DNA of 28,503 nt, from contig NW_003134838.1 in assembly GCF_000003605.2 (NCBI RefSeq), positions 846,822 through 875,324 on the forward strand, written 5' to 3'. A program made the translations under genes and the position numbers. The notes under the pieces are model-generated. The model did not search any database and was not told where the DNA came from. It was given only the letters and a program-made list of their open reading frames with translations. How positions within the stretch are numbered: position 1 is the first letter of the stretch; every line of letters begins with the position of its first letter. Source of the DNA: Saccoglossus kowalevskii (lineage: Eukaryota > Hemichordata > Enteropneusta > Harrimaniidae). This document shows positions 1-11,740 of the stretch, in pieces.

Positions 1-630
1 ACAAAAATAAATTATTCAAATTTGTTGGATCCAAAATTAGGATTCATTTCCACATATCTAAACTGTCTAAATACGCCTCATATTAGTAACATAGAAAAAT
101 AGCACCAAAAATAAATTGATTATTGATGACAATGACCTCCGTTTAAAAATGTTGAGGTTTATGAAAAGGCAAAACCAGCTTGGAAGTTAACCTTGATTGT
201 ACTGTACAGTATTTGCCAGAGTTTCAATCACTTGGGTGCACAGTGTCGTTTTTCACCTGGACATGTAGACCTGAAACATGATGTGCATGTAGGACACATA
301 CAAAATGTATGCAATTATAATCGCTTAATTTGAAAAAAGATTCCATCATTGAATAAAAAAAATAAAAAAATCAGATGAAAAGTCAACATACAGTAATGAT
401 ACACCATGAAATTTGCATGTGTGTTTAAACTTCATTGCGATTTGTGTTTTGATTGCACATCGGTAGTAAAACAGAAATCTAAAAACATTTTTATTATCTT
501 ACACCTCAGTGCAGGTAATTCCCAAAATCAACCTGCATACTGTATTAGTACATGCAAGTAAAAATTTCTATTTCAATCCTTAGACTTATGTGTTTATATA
601 TGTTTCAATTTCCCTGTCTTTGGTACACTT
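1..630. other. non-coding, AT-rich, no gene seen
   Basis: No open frame of useful length and no recognisable RNA or mobile element. A 12-nt perfect palindrome, TACTGTACAGTA, lies near 200 and is too short to interpret. The rest is simple AT-rich sequence with A/T runs. Confidence 0.6.
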
Positions 631-778
631 GGTATACCTAATTTGACATATGATGAAGATTGGACATCGTGAGACACTCCTACCTTCTTACTAGTACGTA
701 CGAGAATACCCCCTCCCCCACCTCCGCCGTCAGATTCACTGTGCTGGCAATCAATCTGTTTGGTCTATGCGAGGAAAG
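631..778 (+). repeat. dispersed direct repeat, copy A (~148 bp)
   Basis: This stretch recurs in the same orientation at 3759-3905. Shared landmarks in order are TATACCTAATTTGACATATG, GACACTCC/AACACTCC followed by CCTTCTT, a C-rich run, CCGCCGTCAGATTC, GTGCT..GGCAATCAA, and GTGCGAGGAAAG (GTCTATGCGAGGAAAG here). By eye roughly four fifths of positions match, with small indels in the C-rich run. No inverted ends, target duplication or open frame are visible, so it is either an old segmental duplication or two copies of an uncharacterised interspersed repeat. Homology stops sharply at both edges. Confidence 0.8.
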
Positions 779-3758
779 AGATCACATGCATTTACATAAA
801 TAACAGAAGTATGTCAACCGCCAAATTAAGTCACATTTTAATGACCCAAGATACAATACATGTAATTTTTGGTTTATCTGCATTTATATTCCAGATTAGA
901 CTGGCCCAGCTGTGGTAATTTTTTTTCAGTTAAAATGGAAAAATAGTTTTGTGAAAGGTTGGTTGAACCCGAAACCACCACAGACTGGTCTTATTTGCAG
1001 CGAATCTGTTGCTATTATTTATTCATGATATGCAGTGACATCACTGAACGGATACAGAAAAAGAGTTGGGGCGTGCGCGCTGCATAATGAGTTTAAACAA
1101 TGTGGGTCTTCTGTGCAGATTGCGCTTCACTGTAACCCAGACGAGATAAAGCTACACGCAGGCTACTTCTCTCCATTAGAATAATTTGTACGGAACGTTA
1201 TAAATAGTAATTCGTTTGTTATGCTTGACGATCAAGAAACTTGAAGAAAAGTGAAGTCTTCAGGTACAAAGGTTAACTAGATATAGTTTAAAGGTCAAAT
1301 TACTCTGATTGGATAACGTTTTTGCCTGTCATTCTGCTCATTAACATAAAAACTAGTATGAAAACACACTAGTTCCTGCTTTCACCACAGAGGGCACTGC
1401 AAAAACGTCCAGTCTGGGTGATTTCGCAGTTACAGGGGATTTTGCGTTAACACCTCCATTTCGCTATTTTTTTATTTAATTTTAAATTTAAAAAGAAATA
1501 AATCGCCCAGATGTGCTTAAGGTAAAAACCTAGTCATGAATAAAAATACCCAGAATTTTTTCATTTTGCAATAAATTGTACTCCAAGGCAATATAAGCAT
1601 TTTGACCTAAAAAAAGTTGGGCGTCACCAGCCTTATTTTCGAGAAATTGATGGTTGTATTTTAGTGGAGAGTCGCCATTTTGACACTATTATAACACTTT
1701 TACCACAGGTTCCTATGGCAGAGATATTATGCAATATCTCAAAATCTAGCATGGTGACATAGGCTGGCAAAATCATATATTGTTAATGATGGTGTACTTT
1801 TTGTTGTTCTGAATTATTTCAAAAATCTAGGTTTTAAAAAGTGTCAAAAAATGTAATTTTTCTTTAACATTGTGTTCTATGGAATGTGTTCTAAAAATAG
1901 CGATTTTCAAAAAATATTAGGACACATTTCTGTAACACACAAAATAATGCTATTTCATTGTACCATGAGACATTAGCTTCATGATTGTACATAATAAACT
2001 AATGAACATTGTCAAGCAATTTATGACCAAAATTTTTTCAAAAATAGTAGGCATCTTAAGATATGGTAATCAAAATGAATTTTAATTATATAAAGGTGTT
2101 TTTTTTATTTTATCATATCTAAATCTGTATTGTTCTGACAAATGCTGGTATAATTATAACGATAGCAATAAATATACAGGTACCAGTAATTTTAATTATC
2201 GATGGGGGTGGTGGATTGACGAACATTTCAACGACTGAGGGCAGTATTGCATTAGCTAACTAAATACGTAACAGTCTGCACAATACGATACACACACACA
2301 CACACTGTGTAATCAAAAACATGCATTCAGTAGAGAAAATTAAATTTAAGTTTACATTAATGACAGATGACAGAGAAATGACAAGAGTATTGTATTCTCT
2401 CTGGTAATAAGCATAGTGTTACACAAAAGGGATTGCAATGGACAGTGCATGTACGTGATTATAATATTTTAATTAATTTGTTATCTCTTCTGTCAAATTA
2501 ATTTGCCTATGCATAGATTACGTAGTTAATTACAATAATAGAATATTTAATGAAAGATATGAAGCCAGTACGGTACAAATACCATATTTCCTTTATTAGA
2601 TACCTCATTACAATGCATATCAGGACAATAATTTCCTCCATCATACATCTTGCATTGCCTGGCCTTGTAACGCTATGGGAAGTGCGCCCTCACATCAGGG
2701 CAATAAGTTCCGGTATCACGCCCGGCTTTTATCAATCAAAACGTATCATCCTAAATTACGTCGTCTGTTTGAATTCACGTCTTGGTAAAATTGTAATTAC
2801 ACCTGTAAGCTAATATGATAAAACCTTCATGAACTGGATAGGGATTTTTCTGCACTAGGTCGTATGGCTTACGTTCCCTTGCATCTCCGGTGTACTCCCG
2901 TCACACCACCTCGGGCCGCAAAAGCCATATTTAGTCCATAAAGATTATAACCCAAAATTGCTAATAAAATTGAAAATTTTTAAGACTAATGAAATGATGA
3001 TGAGCCAATAATTAAAATTGTATTTAAAATAATATATTTTAATTTATATTGCTACGGACAGGTACATCAGCAATTTGGACAGGCACTTTTATTTTCTAAC
3101 TTTTCGAATAGATAGAAAATTTTAATTTCAACCCCTGGTATATGTCAAAGGTATATTTTTACACAAATATGCAACTGGGATATCCAAACACAGCGATATA
3201 CAATGAAGATCCCATTTCAATTGAGCCCCATTCACTTGCATAAGTATTTCTATAAATTATGTATGTTTGTCTTGATTTCAAATTGTAAACATGATATACC
3301 ACATCCCCTGCTGATTCTATTCTGTTTTCATTGATTTTGGTATGTTTGCAGAGGCTTCAAGAAGGCAATATTTGTAAGACATTTTTACCAAAAATTCTCC
3401 AAATCTGGAGCCAAATTATGATCTAGGCATGGAACTAAAATTGGTTGGGCAAAATAAATTTGGGTAACTTTTTTGGGGAAAAAACCCTATATGTGGTCCG
3501 ATTTTTGGACCATATTTGCGGGGGATGGGGATTTTCACCCAAATCTGCATTTTTCACCTCCATTTTCCACTCATTTTTTAGAAGCAATCCCCCCCTCCCA
3601 AGAACATGGTGTGACATGATGTTTTGAGTTTGAGGGACACTTCTGACAATTTATGTTTGTTACACACACACACCCCTCCGATTAAATTTCAAGATTATAG
3701 GCGCTGTGCTAACGTTTCAATATTCGGTTTCTTAGTACTAATTGTCTTCGCTAGACCT
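779..3758. other. non-coding, AT-rich, no gene seen
   Basis: Nothing coding is supported. Visible items: a hairpin at 1721-1740 (GAGATATT, 4-nt loop, AATATCTC); an (AC)8 run at 2290-2305; a 10-bp stem with a 13-nt loop near 2470-2505 (AATTAATTTG / CAAATTAATT); and a GC-richer island at 2863-2929 bounded by TATGGCTT and AAGCCATA. An 87-codon frame at 2550-2813 has no recognisable domain and I do not treat it as a gene. The stretch 3420-3620 is rich in G and C homopolymer runs. Confidence 0.6.
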
Positions 3759-3905
3759 GGTTATACCTAATTTGACATATGACGAAGGTTGGACAACGTG
3801 AAACACTCCTGCCTTCTTGTTACGCAAAGGAATCCCCCACCCCCACCCCCGCCGTCAGATTCGCCGTGCTTTGGCAATCAACCTGTTAGATCTGTGCGAG
3901 GAAAG
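3759..3905 (+). repeat. dispersed direct repeat, copy B (~147 bp)
   Basis: Second copy of the repeat at 631-778, same orientation, about 3.1 kb downstream. It keeps the same landmarks: TATACCTAATTTGACATATG, the C-rich run, GCCGTCAGATTC, GGCAATCAA and GTGCGAGGAAAG. Differences are scattered substitutions plus short insertions near the C-run, which suggests age rather than recent duplication. No coding potential is seen. Confidence 0.8.
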
Positions 3906-4471
3906 CAATCAACCTTACAAAATTGAACACTTGATTATCGACCTCCGTTATCAGAAATGACATACTTACAATCAGTGATCCGTTAATCTAACTACGGACG
4001 GCAACATTTCACAATCACGGGTGTTCAAAATATGTCAGCTACGAGTACAATCCATGAAAAGCACAACACACGTCAATATGGCCGATCGTTTACCCCATTC
4101 GGAGTCGGTTAAAAACATTGGCTGAAAACGAAAGTGCGTATAGAAATTACATGCATTGCATTGTGGGAAGTAATTGAAAGTATCGGGTGTATTTGTTTCC
4201 GGGTTGCCTGGCGATAATGTTGTTTGGTGTGAATGTATGTATTTGTTTGGTACAGTGACACATACAGAGAATTACTGTGCGATAACTGTTAGAGTGACTG
4301 TGCTAGTATATACATTGACCTGAACGTTAATTACCGTAACGATATAGAAATTATTTATTATACAAATAATTATTGTTATTGCACAAACTGTGATAAGACA
4401 GACATGGTTGGCTGGAAAGTTAATCACCCGAGAATTCATTAGTGCAACAATGCGTATATTTATTCAATATA
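3906..4471. other. non-coding, no gene seen
   Basis: Mixed-composition DNA without a supported gene. GTTGCCTGGCGATAA near 4203 resembles an RFX X-box, but single-site matches like this are weak evidence. AT-rich foldback sequence (AATTATTT..AAATAATT) lies near 4350. Confidence 0.5.
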
Positions 4472-4608
4472 TTATTTTATTTTATTTTATTTTATTTTAT
4501 TTTATTTTATTTTATTTTATTTTATTTTATTTTATTTTATTTTATTTTATTTTATTTTATTTTATTTTATTTTATTTTATTTTATTTTATTTTATTTTAT
4601 TTTATTTT
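4472..4608. repeat. perfect (TTTTA)n pentanucleotide microsatellite, ~27 units
   Basis: A uninterrupted 5-bp period runs for about 135 nt with A at every fifth position (4474, 4479 ... 4604). No interruptions are seen. Any apparent Phe/Ile/Leu/Tyr-rich reading frame here is an artefact of the array, since a 5-nt unit gives a 15-nt coding period with no stops in some frames. The flanks are unique. The array is probably length-polymorphic. Confidence 0.97.
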
Positions 4609-5337
4609 CCGATCGCGTATACACCACGACATCATTTATACATATAGGCTTTTGTGTGTATTTTGTAACAATTGTGTTGGCCTTATTCGTATAGGGCAAT
4701 ATTTTACTCTCTGCTCACCAAGCGTACCACCCATATTATACGGGGTACCAACGACGGAATGTTCTATACAGAGATTTATAAGTCCATTTAATAACACACA
4801 ATAAACTGAATTACTGGCAACAATAAAGAGAGAAAAAACTATTAACAGAGTACATTGCATTATATAGTTAAATAAGTAAGAGAAGTATATATGGACTCCA
4901 TGGTATACAGGAAGTGATGTCAGTTGTATTGAAAATAGTGAGCACATCCTTTTCCACATTTGGCACTCGCCATATCTTTCTGAGTCACAATAAAATTATC
5001 GTTTCTGTTGAAAACTGAGGCCTAGAATAAAAAGTAATAAAATAAAAAAATAAATGCACGCTGCACGCTACGTCAGGAAACGATATTATTTCAATCATGA
5101 AATACTGTACGAAACAATCTTATCAAATGGGTATAATAATGGGTATAGGTATAGACGCAGAATTCTTAAAAACCCTAAAAATTGGGTTTTGTTTTGCATT
5201 TTGCTTGTTTTGTTTACATAGGGACTGTCATGGCTTCATACTTTTAATAGTAGCGTTCACGCACAGCTCCTTAGCGCATGGGCTTAGGGGTCAAATACCT
5301 TGGAGGTCGATTTCTCAAAGTTTTAGATCGATATTAG
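4609..5337. other. non-coding, no gene seen
   Basis: No supported gene. It contains short A/T-rich runs (5030-5055) and several short frames without a family match that I can recognise. It ends at the target duplication of the MITE that starts at 5345. Confidence 0.5.
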
Positions 5338-5733
5338 ATAGCATCAGAGGTACATTACTTGGGGTTTGCAACGCGCATAGTACTGTATGGTAACATCATG
5401 CCAAGATCCCATTCAAGTCTCATCTCGTAGATAGCGAGACTGATGCTACGACCTTCTGACATGACATAGGCGGTTTGTAATAAAACAATAAAACATGTAT
5501 TACCACATTCATAGTGAAAAATGTAATACATCGAAAATGTACAGAAAATATAGTTATCGTAATCCGTCATCCGTGAGCAGCTATTTTAATCCACCTGGAC
5601 ATCCCAGTATCATAGTTACCTCGGGCATGCGCATTCGCGTTTTTCTGAGTTGGAACGCTTATGCGAGAGCGAGATTGAAACGGGATCATGTCACCGTAGT
5701 TGCAAACCCCAAGTAATGTACCTCTGATAGCAT
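5338..5733. mobile_element. 382-bp MITE with 28-bp perfect TIRs and 7-bp target duplication
   Basis: The left end at 5345 begins CAGAGGTACATTACTTGG. The right end at 5726 is its exact reverse complement for 28 bp (5345-5372 against 5699-5726), and weaker inverted similarity continues inward for roughly 60 bp more (GGTAACAT / GGTGACAT, then GATCCC, TTCAA and CTCTCG blocks). Outside the ends, ATAGCAT is present at 5338-5344 and again at 5727-5733, a 7-bp target site duplication. There is no transposase frame, so it is non-autonomous. A 7-bp duplication is unlike Tc1/mariner (TA) or piggyBac (TTAA); P-like or Dada-like transposases make 7-8 or 6-7 bp duplications, but I cannot assign a superfamily. 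The perfect outer TIRs suggest a fairly recent insertion. Confidence 0.92.
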
Positions 5734-5897
5734 ATATGACTTGAGTCGCATTTATTTGAGTCTTGAATTCTCAAACAATATGTTCGATTATTATCAGATA
5801 ATTATTCAGAGATAATGGGGAAAAAACAATATCCCTCCTTCAATGGCTGGCACATGAGGGCCGCCATATACCATATTTCAAGCTGATACAAATATAT

Positions 5898-6196
5898 TGA
5901 GGAACGGACATCCGGGCATTTTCACCGCCTAGCAACCCTCGTGGTGAAAACAAATGCCCAAAACTCGCAGAAAACGGTACTTTGGGATGATTGTTGAGAC
6001 TCCTCTGAACATTGTAATAAGATTAGCCCTACGTGTGTAACATATATAAATTTGGTTGTTCAGGATTACATCAAAGTTGAGTTTGTGCTGTTTTCTGGAA
6101 TTTTCACCGGCTCGACCGGCGTTCCACAGCAGCGCGCACACAGCCCAGCGTTGTAGCAACGTGGAACGTCTTGTGACGTAGCTCCGCCCCGAGGAT
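5898..6196 (-). mobile_element. GC-ended ~300-bp element, copy 1 (inverted relative to copy at 25959)
   Basis: The reverse complement aligns over its whole length with 25959-26299. One end, GCTCCGCCCCGAGGAT (6181-6196), is the complement of the ATCCTCGGGGGCGGA start of copy 2. The other end carries CGGACATCCGGGCATTTTCACC (two blocks, from 5905), but the terminal CCTCGG part is eroded to TGAGGAA. The copy lacks two short insertions (about 10 and 25 nt) found in copy 2. One frame stays open through both copies and differs mostly by single residues, but no known domain is seen. I infer a non-autonomous DNA element or other short interspersed repeat; its target duplication is unclear. Confidence 0.8.
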
Positions 6197-9100
6197 AGAC
6201 TCATTTGTTTGCTCGATATTATAACAGGCGCTGCGAGACGACCGCCACCATGAGTTGTACATGTCGTATATTGTAGACTTCCCTTTGATAATCCCAGTCA
6301 CGCATGCGCAAAAATTCCACATGATGAGTGATGAACGTGCAGCATTCTCCGAACATACATACATGGTAACAATGGTAACCAAAGAAGATGAAGATTTTAA
6401 TGATGACTGATGACTAAAAATGTTTGATGTTTGCAGTAAATAATAATTTCACGATTAAAGTCACAATTTGAATAACTTCAACTATTATTGAGCATCAATG
6501 ATGTTTAATAAATATTTACTTCAAATATTGCATCTTAATAGGGTGTGATTTTTCATAAAATAAAACCGTTGCTTTAATAATAAACTTAGCAATATTTGTT
6601 CGATTAAAAACAGAAAATTTGAAATGCGCATGCGTCTTGGATTTACCAGTAGTACGAACCTGCAATTCATGGACACTCTTATTCCCAGCATGTCATCAAA
6701 CGAATACATCTATGTTTACAGCAAAAACATTATTTTTAATGATTCTTTCAAGATGTAAGTCATGCTCAAAATTATCAACATCGACTAGAACTAGTGCGCA
6801 CACACAGTGAACTTTGGATAAGTAACAGACTCTGGTAATTCCGGTGTTACCTGCCGTTGTACACCTTATTTTTAGTTTTCCGTCTCTTGTTTCACGTGTA
6901 ACATCCCGGTAAGACAGTCTCGGCTTAGACAATTACAAAACAAAATAAAAGAACCTTTAGTTGTCTGACGTTTCGGGAATGGAGTCTGCTTCTATCTCAC
7001 TTGACGCATTCGAATATAAACGGGAAATCACTCATTACTCTGGACACGGTTACTAGTACTAACCGCGCTCTGAAACAAACGAGACCGGATCGGCATCGAT
7101 TTGAAGAGCTTTGTTATTCTAAATCCTGCGATAGGTAAACATAGCATCAATGTTGAACTTTGACACGCCGACACAAATATTTGTTGTATTTAATCACCTG
7201 GCAGCTCGATGCCTTGGCTGTCAGCTGGACCAAACGCCATCCATTCATTCACCTGGTTTGATTAGCGTTCTGATCGTATCGGCAAACTTGCTATCGCCCT
7301 TGCCGAGGATTAAATGTAATCCAGCTTAAGAATAAGCCGTAATATTATACTAGTAGGCTTATTATATAAGTGATATTTGCCAGGTGCTATAACGCAATTT
7401 TCGGCTAACCATAGACTTATGGGCTAACGATACGCTCCGTTCAATAATCACAATTAGAATGTTCACGGAAGTATTTTGTGTCCCTTCACGTCGGCCGAAT
7501 TAAATAACCTTTGCTAGCGAAGATGCTATGTTGAATGAACATTGCGTTATGTTTCAATGAAATACATTTCTCGGAACTCGGACACAATTCTGAGGGCCTG
7601 ATCTCGAATTTAGAAATATCGTATGTAATCGGGCAAAATGATACGAGTGATTCCAACAATGGAAGTGATATTTGTTCTGGTGTTTAGATGCCACGACATT
7701 CAGTGCAGTGTAGCTTCAGCCCAATATTTTCCGATTTGCAGCCAAACCAATTTATTCCATTAACAGAATAATAAGTGGGACGTTTCAACGGCTGTTACCA
7801 TGGCACCGCGAATATAACACACGCGCGGAGTTGCAGATATTAGTAGAAGAAAAACACATTGTAAATTGAAATAAATTTCATGTACGTACCCAATTAATTA
7901 TTTATGGCGGTATCGTTTGTAGTTCTAAAGAAGTCGGATTATATCCGAGCCTCAGTTCCTGTCAAGCCTGGAATCAGCTCACGTTCCGTACAAACAATAC
8001 ATAATCCCGTACACAGAAGCTAACGGATAGACTTGCTTACAATCTCTTGTTTATTTTTTAGTGTTTATTTTTCAGTAAAAAAAAAAAAATGTTCGCGGTA
8101 ACCCGTCTTGCGCCATTTTCACACTTCCATGATATTTTATTGAAAAAATAATAATAAGAGATTGTATGCAAGTCTTCTAATGGGTGTATTCCATATCTGG
8201 AAACGAGTCACACTGGTAAGATTATGGAGCCACGATCTCTGTGCCCATAGGAATTATGATAGTGACTAAAACAGTCTCGTTTAATCCAAATCGGAGTCAG
8301 AATTATGTACAGTAATTTCATGGTAATCATGTATTCTTCCGCACGCAGCAAAGACCCAAAGTCTGAATGTTATTATTCATTTTTGGTTAATGCGTACATT
8401 CATCAGCCATTTGAATTTAAATCGTCTATATTGAAATATTCAAGTATTTTTAAAAAACTTTCACAGTCAGAAATCAAAATGGATTTAAATCTGATATATC
8501 AACACATTTTACTATATCCACACTCTCAGTCAGACGTTACATCGCCGGCATAGTTACAACCGTTGCTTGGGGAGGTCACATTTGACCTTTTGAACGGACA
8601 TCTGGGGTTACTTTTATTATTCAAATATTATGAAATGTGCTCATGAGCTAATTATTAGTCAACGATATTGATTAAACGTATATAAAAAATCGCTCGGAAC
8701 TAATGCTTATTGATAACTAATAGATTTTCTTAGCAACCCTGACTAAATTATAGATAATCCTCTGCAAATCAGCCTGAATGAATTGAGTATCAGGAAACGA
8801 ATGGTTTGTGGATTACTTTTCAGTTGCGTTCATGAATTCCTAAATTAAACAAAAAGACTGATAACTATAACAAAGGATGGTTGTTGACGCTGGATTGTTG
8901 TCACAAGTTCTCATGCAGTACAGAAATAATTCTGCAATACATTTTAATTGTTTGTGTTTTACGAAGCAGGCACATGGGTTAAACCATTCACAATTGGGAG
9001 AGATAAGAAGTTTTAGAAGGTCGGGCAAATACGTTTCTGGACCCATGGAAAAATCTAGTCATTTTGTTATTGCTAGTACATATGTTATTTTTTTTATAAA

Positions 9101-9950
9101 TAAATTGCCGTGTATACATTGTATGTTCAAGTTTCGAGTGGAGGGCGCAGCCAAGTGTTCAACCGAGTAAATCATTTTGTTTTTATGACGTTCAACACGC
9201 AAACGATAGAAAATACGAGAACCGGAAATGAAAATAAAAAATAAAAACAGATGCCTTCAATATGGAAAGTATACTTTGCATACTTTGTTGTCGCGCGCTG
9301 ATATTGGGACGCATTTAACTTTCTCGTCAGTACGCATTTCGGATCATAGTTCCACATCCGCCTTACATGCACGTGGCCACCGGTAATATTCGCTTCAAGT
9401 TATCCATTCCGGGTATTTTGATGTTCATGATAACCTTTGTTTCGCTTGCTTTTGTTTTATTATAAATTAACTATTGAGAGGGACTTATATAAATAGAAAT
9501 AAATCGTGTGCTCCGTAACATCGGAAGAAAAACGTTTAATAATTAGTAAACGTTATGTGACTTACGCCAGTCAATGTAAACCCCGACACTTTCACCTCGG
9601 GCATTCAAGTTATGGGGCAAGTATGGGACTAATCCGGTGACATTGATGTTCACAGCAACCCCAGAGGCTCGGGATAATTCGGACAAAAGAAGCTATCGAA
9701 AATAAATCAGGTTCACACATAGATTCACTCATTTACTCGGATGTTTCAATATCCACAATGAACATAGGAAGACCCAAGAATGAATAAAGGCGGAGAGTGG
9801 AGGAATGGGAGAAAGAATGTTCATGGTAGTAAACCACTTTTTGTTTGCCCCAGGGGCACTACGCACTTAGCAACTTCACTCATTTTTCTTGTTAGCACAT
9901 ATCCCGAGATGGCGGTGGTCGGTCAGAGTTTACATTGCCTGGCGCGTAAC
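6197..9950. other. non-coding, no gene seen
   Basis: No supported coding exon in about 3.75 kb. Visible features: an 8-bp inverted repeat AATAAGCC/GGCTTATT (7331-7363), a 12-nt insert between 7-bp repeats (7403-7428, listed separately), GTTACCATGGCACC near 7795 resembling an RFX X-box, an A-run near 8080, and an 8-bp inverted repeat AACGTTTA/TAAACGTT near 9531-9554. Short frames (up to 97 codons) have no recognisable family. Confidence 0.5.
7403..7428. repeat. 12-nt weak palindrome between 7-bp direct repeats
   Basis: GGCTAAC occurs at 7403-7409 and 7422-7428. The 12 nt between them are CATAGACTTATG, whose ends pair (CATA/TATG). The insert starts with the same CATAGAC as the palindrome arm at 13933. 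On its own this could easily be chance, because 7-bp repeats at this spacing are common in 28 kb. It is recorded because of the shared layout and shared start. Confidence 0.35.
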
Positions 9951-10053
9951 ATAGAATAGATCTGTTATTGCTACCGTACCCCATACTTGAGGGTTTGCTG
10001 AGAAGTGCAATGAAGTAATAAATTCTGACATAAAAAATAACCAAAACTAACAA
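9951..10053 (-). mobile_element. LINE 3'-end fragment (solo tail)
   Basis: This stretch aligns without gaps to 26441-26543 at about 74% identity (hand count, 76 of 103). That segment lies at the 3' side of the minus-strand LINE remnant. Read on the minus strand it ends GCAATAA...TCTATTCTAT, the short pentanucleotide-like terminus typical of CR1/L2-type non-LTR elements. No reverse transcriptase sequence is seen on its 5' side, so it appears to be a heavily 5'-truncated insertion. Confidence 0.7.
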
Positions 10054-11740
10054 TGTGCGGAAAAACAAACAAATGCAACTAATAAAGCGTTTAGATGTAT
10101 TCTGGGAGTCTTGTTGTAGGATTCTTGTACGCATGACAAGGTTGTTAGGTTGTCAAATTTTAGGCTCGTTCGAAGTTAGGGTTTGACGCGCACGGTGACG
10201 CCAAGATAAAATGAGCAAAACGAATGCAAATTTCACGATTTTGTGGGGTTTTAAATCAAGCAATTATCTGCAAGGCAGTAATGTGATTGATAGACAGGTT
10301 TTAGGGAGACAAATGTATGATCATTGTATGGATGCGAACGAAACAACAAAAAGTAAGATGTACTCGCATTTATAGATATCCAGACTCGTGTCGCCGATCT
10401 GTAACTTCACCGCCGAGGGCAGCATATTAAAACTGTATTGAAAAAGTACCAGCACAAGCAAATCAAAACATGGATAGGGCTTCTATCCGGCCTAACTGCG
10501 TTTGTACACAAATGTTAGAGAACATGCGCATGAAACATGAAATTGGCACAAGTTACATTCGTACGCGGGTCATTGCCTCCAGATCCGGACTCAAAAAACA
10601 CTCCGCCCGATCATTATGCACGGTGCATCCCGGGCTGCTTTGAAAAAGCGTTGGTGGCTTTCAAGTTACTCTGAATAGATTCATACACACAATACCAATC
10701 GATAACAATGACGTTTTTTAAAAGTCACTTCTACAAAGACTGCTTTATATCTAGAGTCTAGACGCACACGCTTGTCCTGAATCACATCAACGGAAAAAAG
10801 CCTACGGGAAATTGCGGAGTGTCGATCACGTTCACCGCCGGGCATTCCCGCTGCGATCACACTGATATATGGGCGTGTGACAGGGTTTCTCTGTTACTGT
10901 TTGTATAAAGGCTTTACTGCCGTTAGTATTTGATTCTAAGATCCTGTTTTTACAAGTGATAATATGTTTTGTCAGTTTAATTAACTGGAAGCGAGGTAAC
11001 GCTATACTACGTACTTGGCGCCTCCCTGTGATGAGATTAAGTCAGTTTGACCCCTGCTGTGTTCGGTAATGAACAGACAAAGTAGAGGTGTCAATGACGA
11101 AATCAAATTAAATCCAGATATCCAGTTAAAACGATACCAGCGAACAATGACATCGGATGGTGACCTACTATCGAATGTTCTGTTAACACTATGGTGTTTT
11201 TTTTTTGTTAGAACTTCTCCTTTTGCAATTAACAATCTCGCTCCGCCTTTTTTATTTGTGTGTATATCTATTTTGGTTAGGCCAGTTGTTGATGCCGGTG
11301 GAGGTCGGCGATAATGGACCGGACGTTGGCACACGTGATCCGATGTTTACGTTACAATTGTCAGCTGAAACTGGAGAGATACACTAACACATGGCCACTA
11401 AACACATGGCCGTGGCATGAGTTACACCCCGTATAAGTCCATGTTTTTTTGTTTTTTTCAGACGCAGAGTGAGTCATGTACATTCCAACACTCAGAGAAC
11501 AAAAAACAAACAAAAAAAACAGGAAACATAAAATAGGTGTCAAGGGTACGATGCGCCATTTAGAACTAAAGGGTTGGTCATCGCTAGAGAATCTGGGAAT
11601 AGTAAAAATTGTACAAATTATTCTTTTCTGACAGTTCTGGGTTCCCAAAATTCATCCCGAGTTTGCAAAGATCGCTGGCTCTAACAGTAATTAAATTCCA
11701 ACAGTAAGGAGCCGTATATAACTTACATACACTAACCAAT
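10054..11740. other. non-coding, no gene seen
   Basis: No supported gene. Small repeats: CGATCAC twice, flanking 24 nt that begin GTTCACCGCC (near 10823-10860); AACACATGGCC repeated near 11386 and 11401; and a TGAGTCA AP-1-type site near 11470. A 110-codon frame on the minus strand (11002-11334) has no recognisable domain and is not treated as a gene. Confidence 0.5.

Noticed and set aside
2863-2929. GC-rich segment closed by TATGGCTT/AAGCCATA, possible miRNA-like hairpin
   Set aside because: Pairing does not continue beyond the outer 8 bp, so no miRNA-like stem forms.
4390-4804. Two overlapping frames rich in Phe, Ile, Leu and Tyr
   Set aside because: They are produced by the 5-bp microsatellite, which lacks stops in these frames; no coding signal remains outside it.
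4203-7810. RFX X-box-like sequences near 4203 and 7795
   Set aside because: Each is an imperfect single match with no gene beside it; kept only as a note in the non-coding entries.
10823-10860. CGATCAC direct repeat around 24 nt
   Set aside because: The insert is not palindromic; 7-bp repeats at this spacing are common by chance in a window this long.
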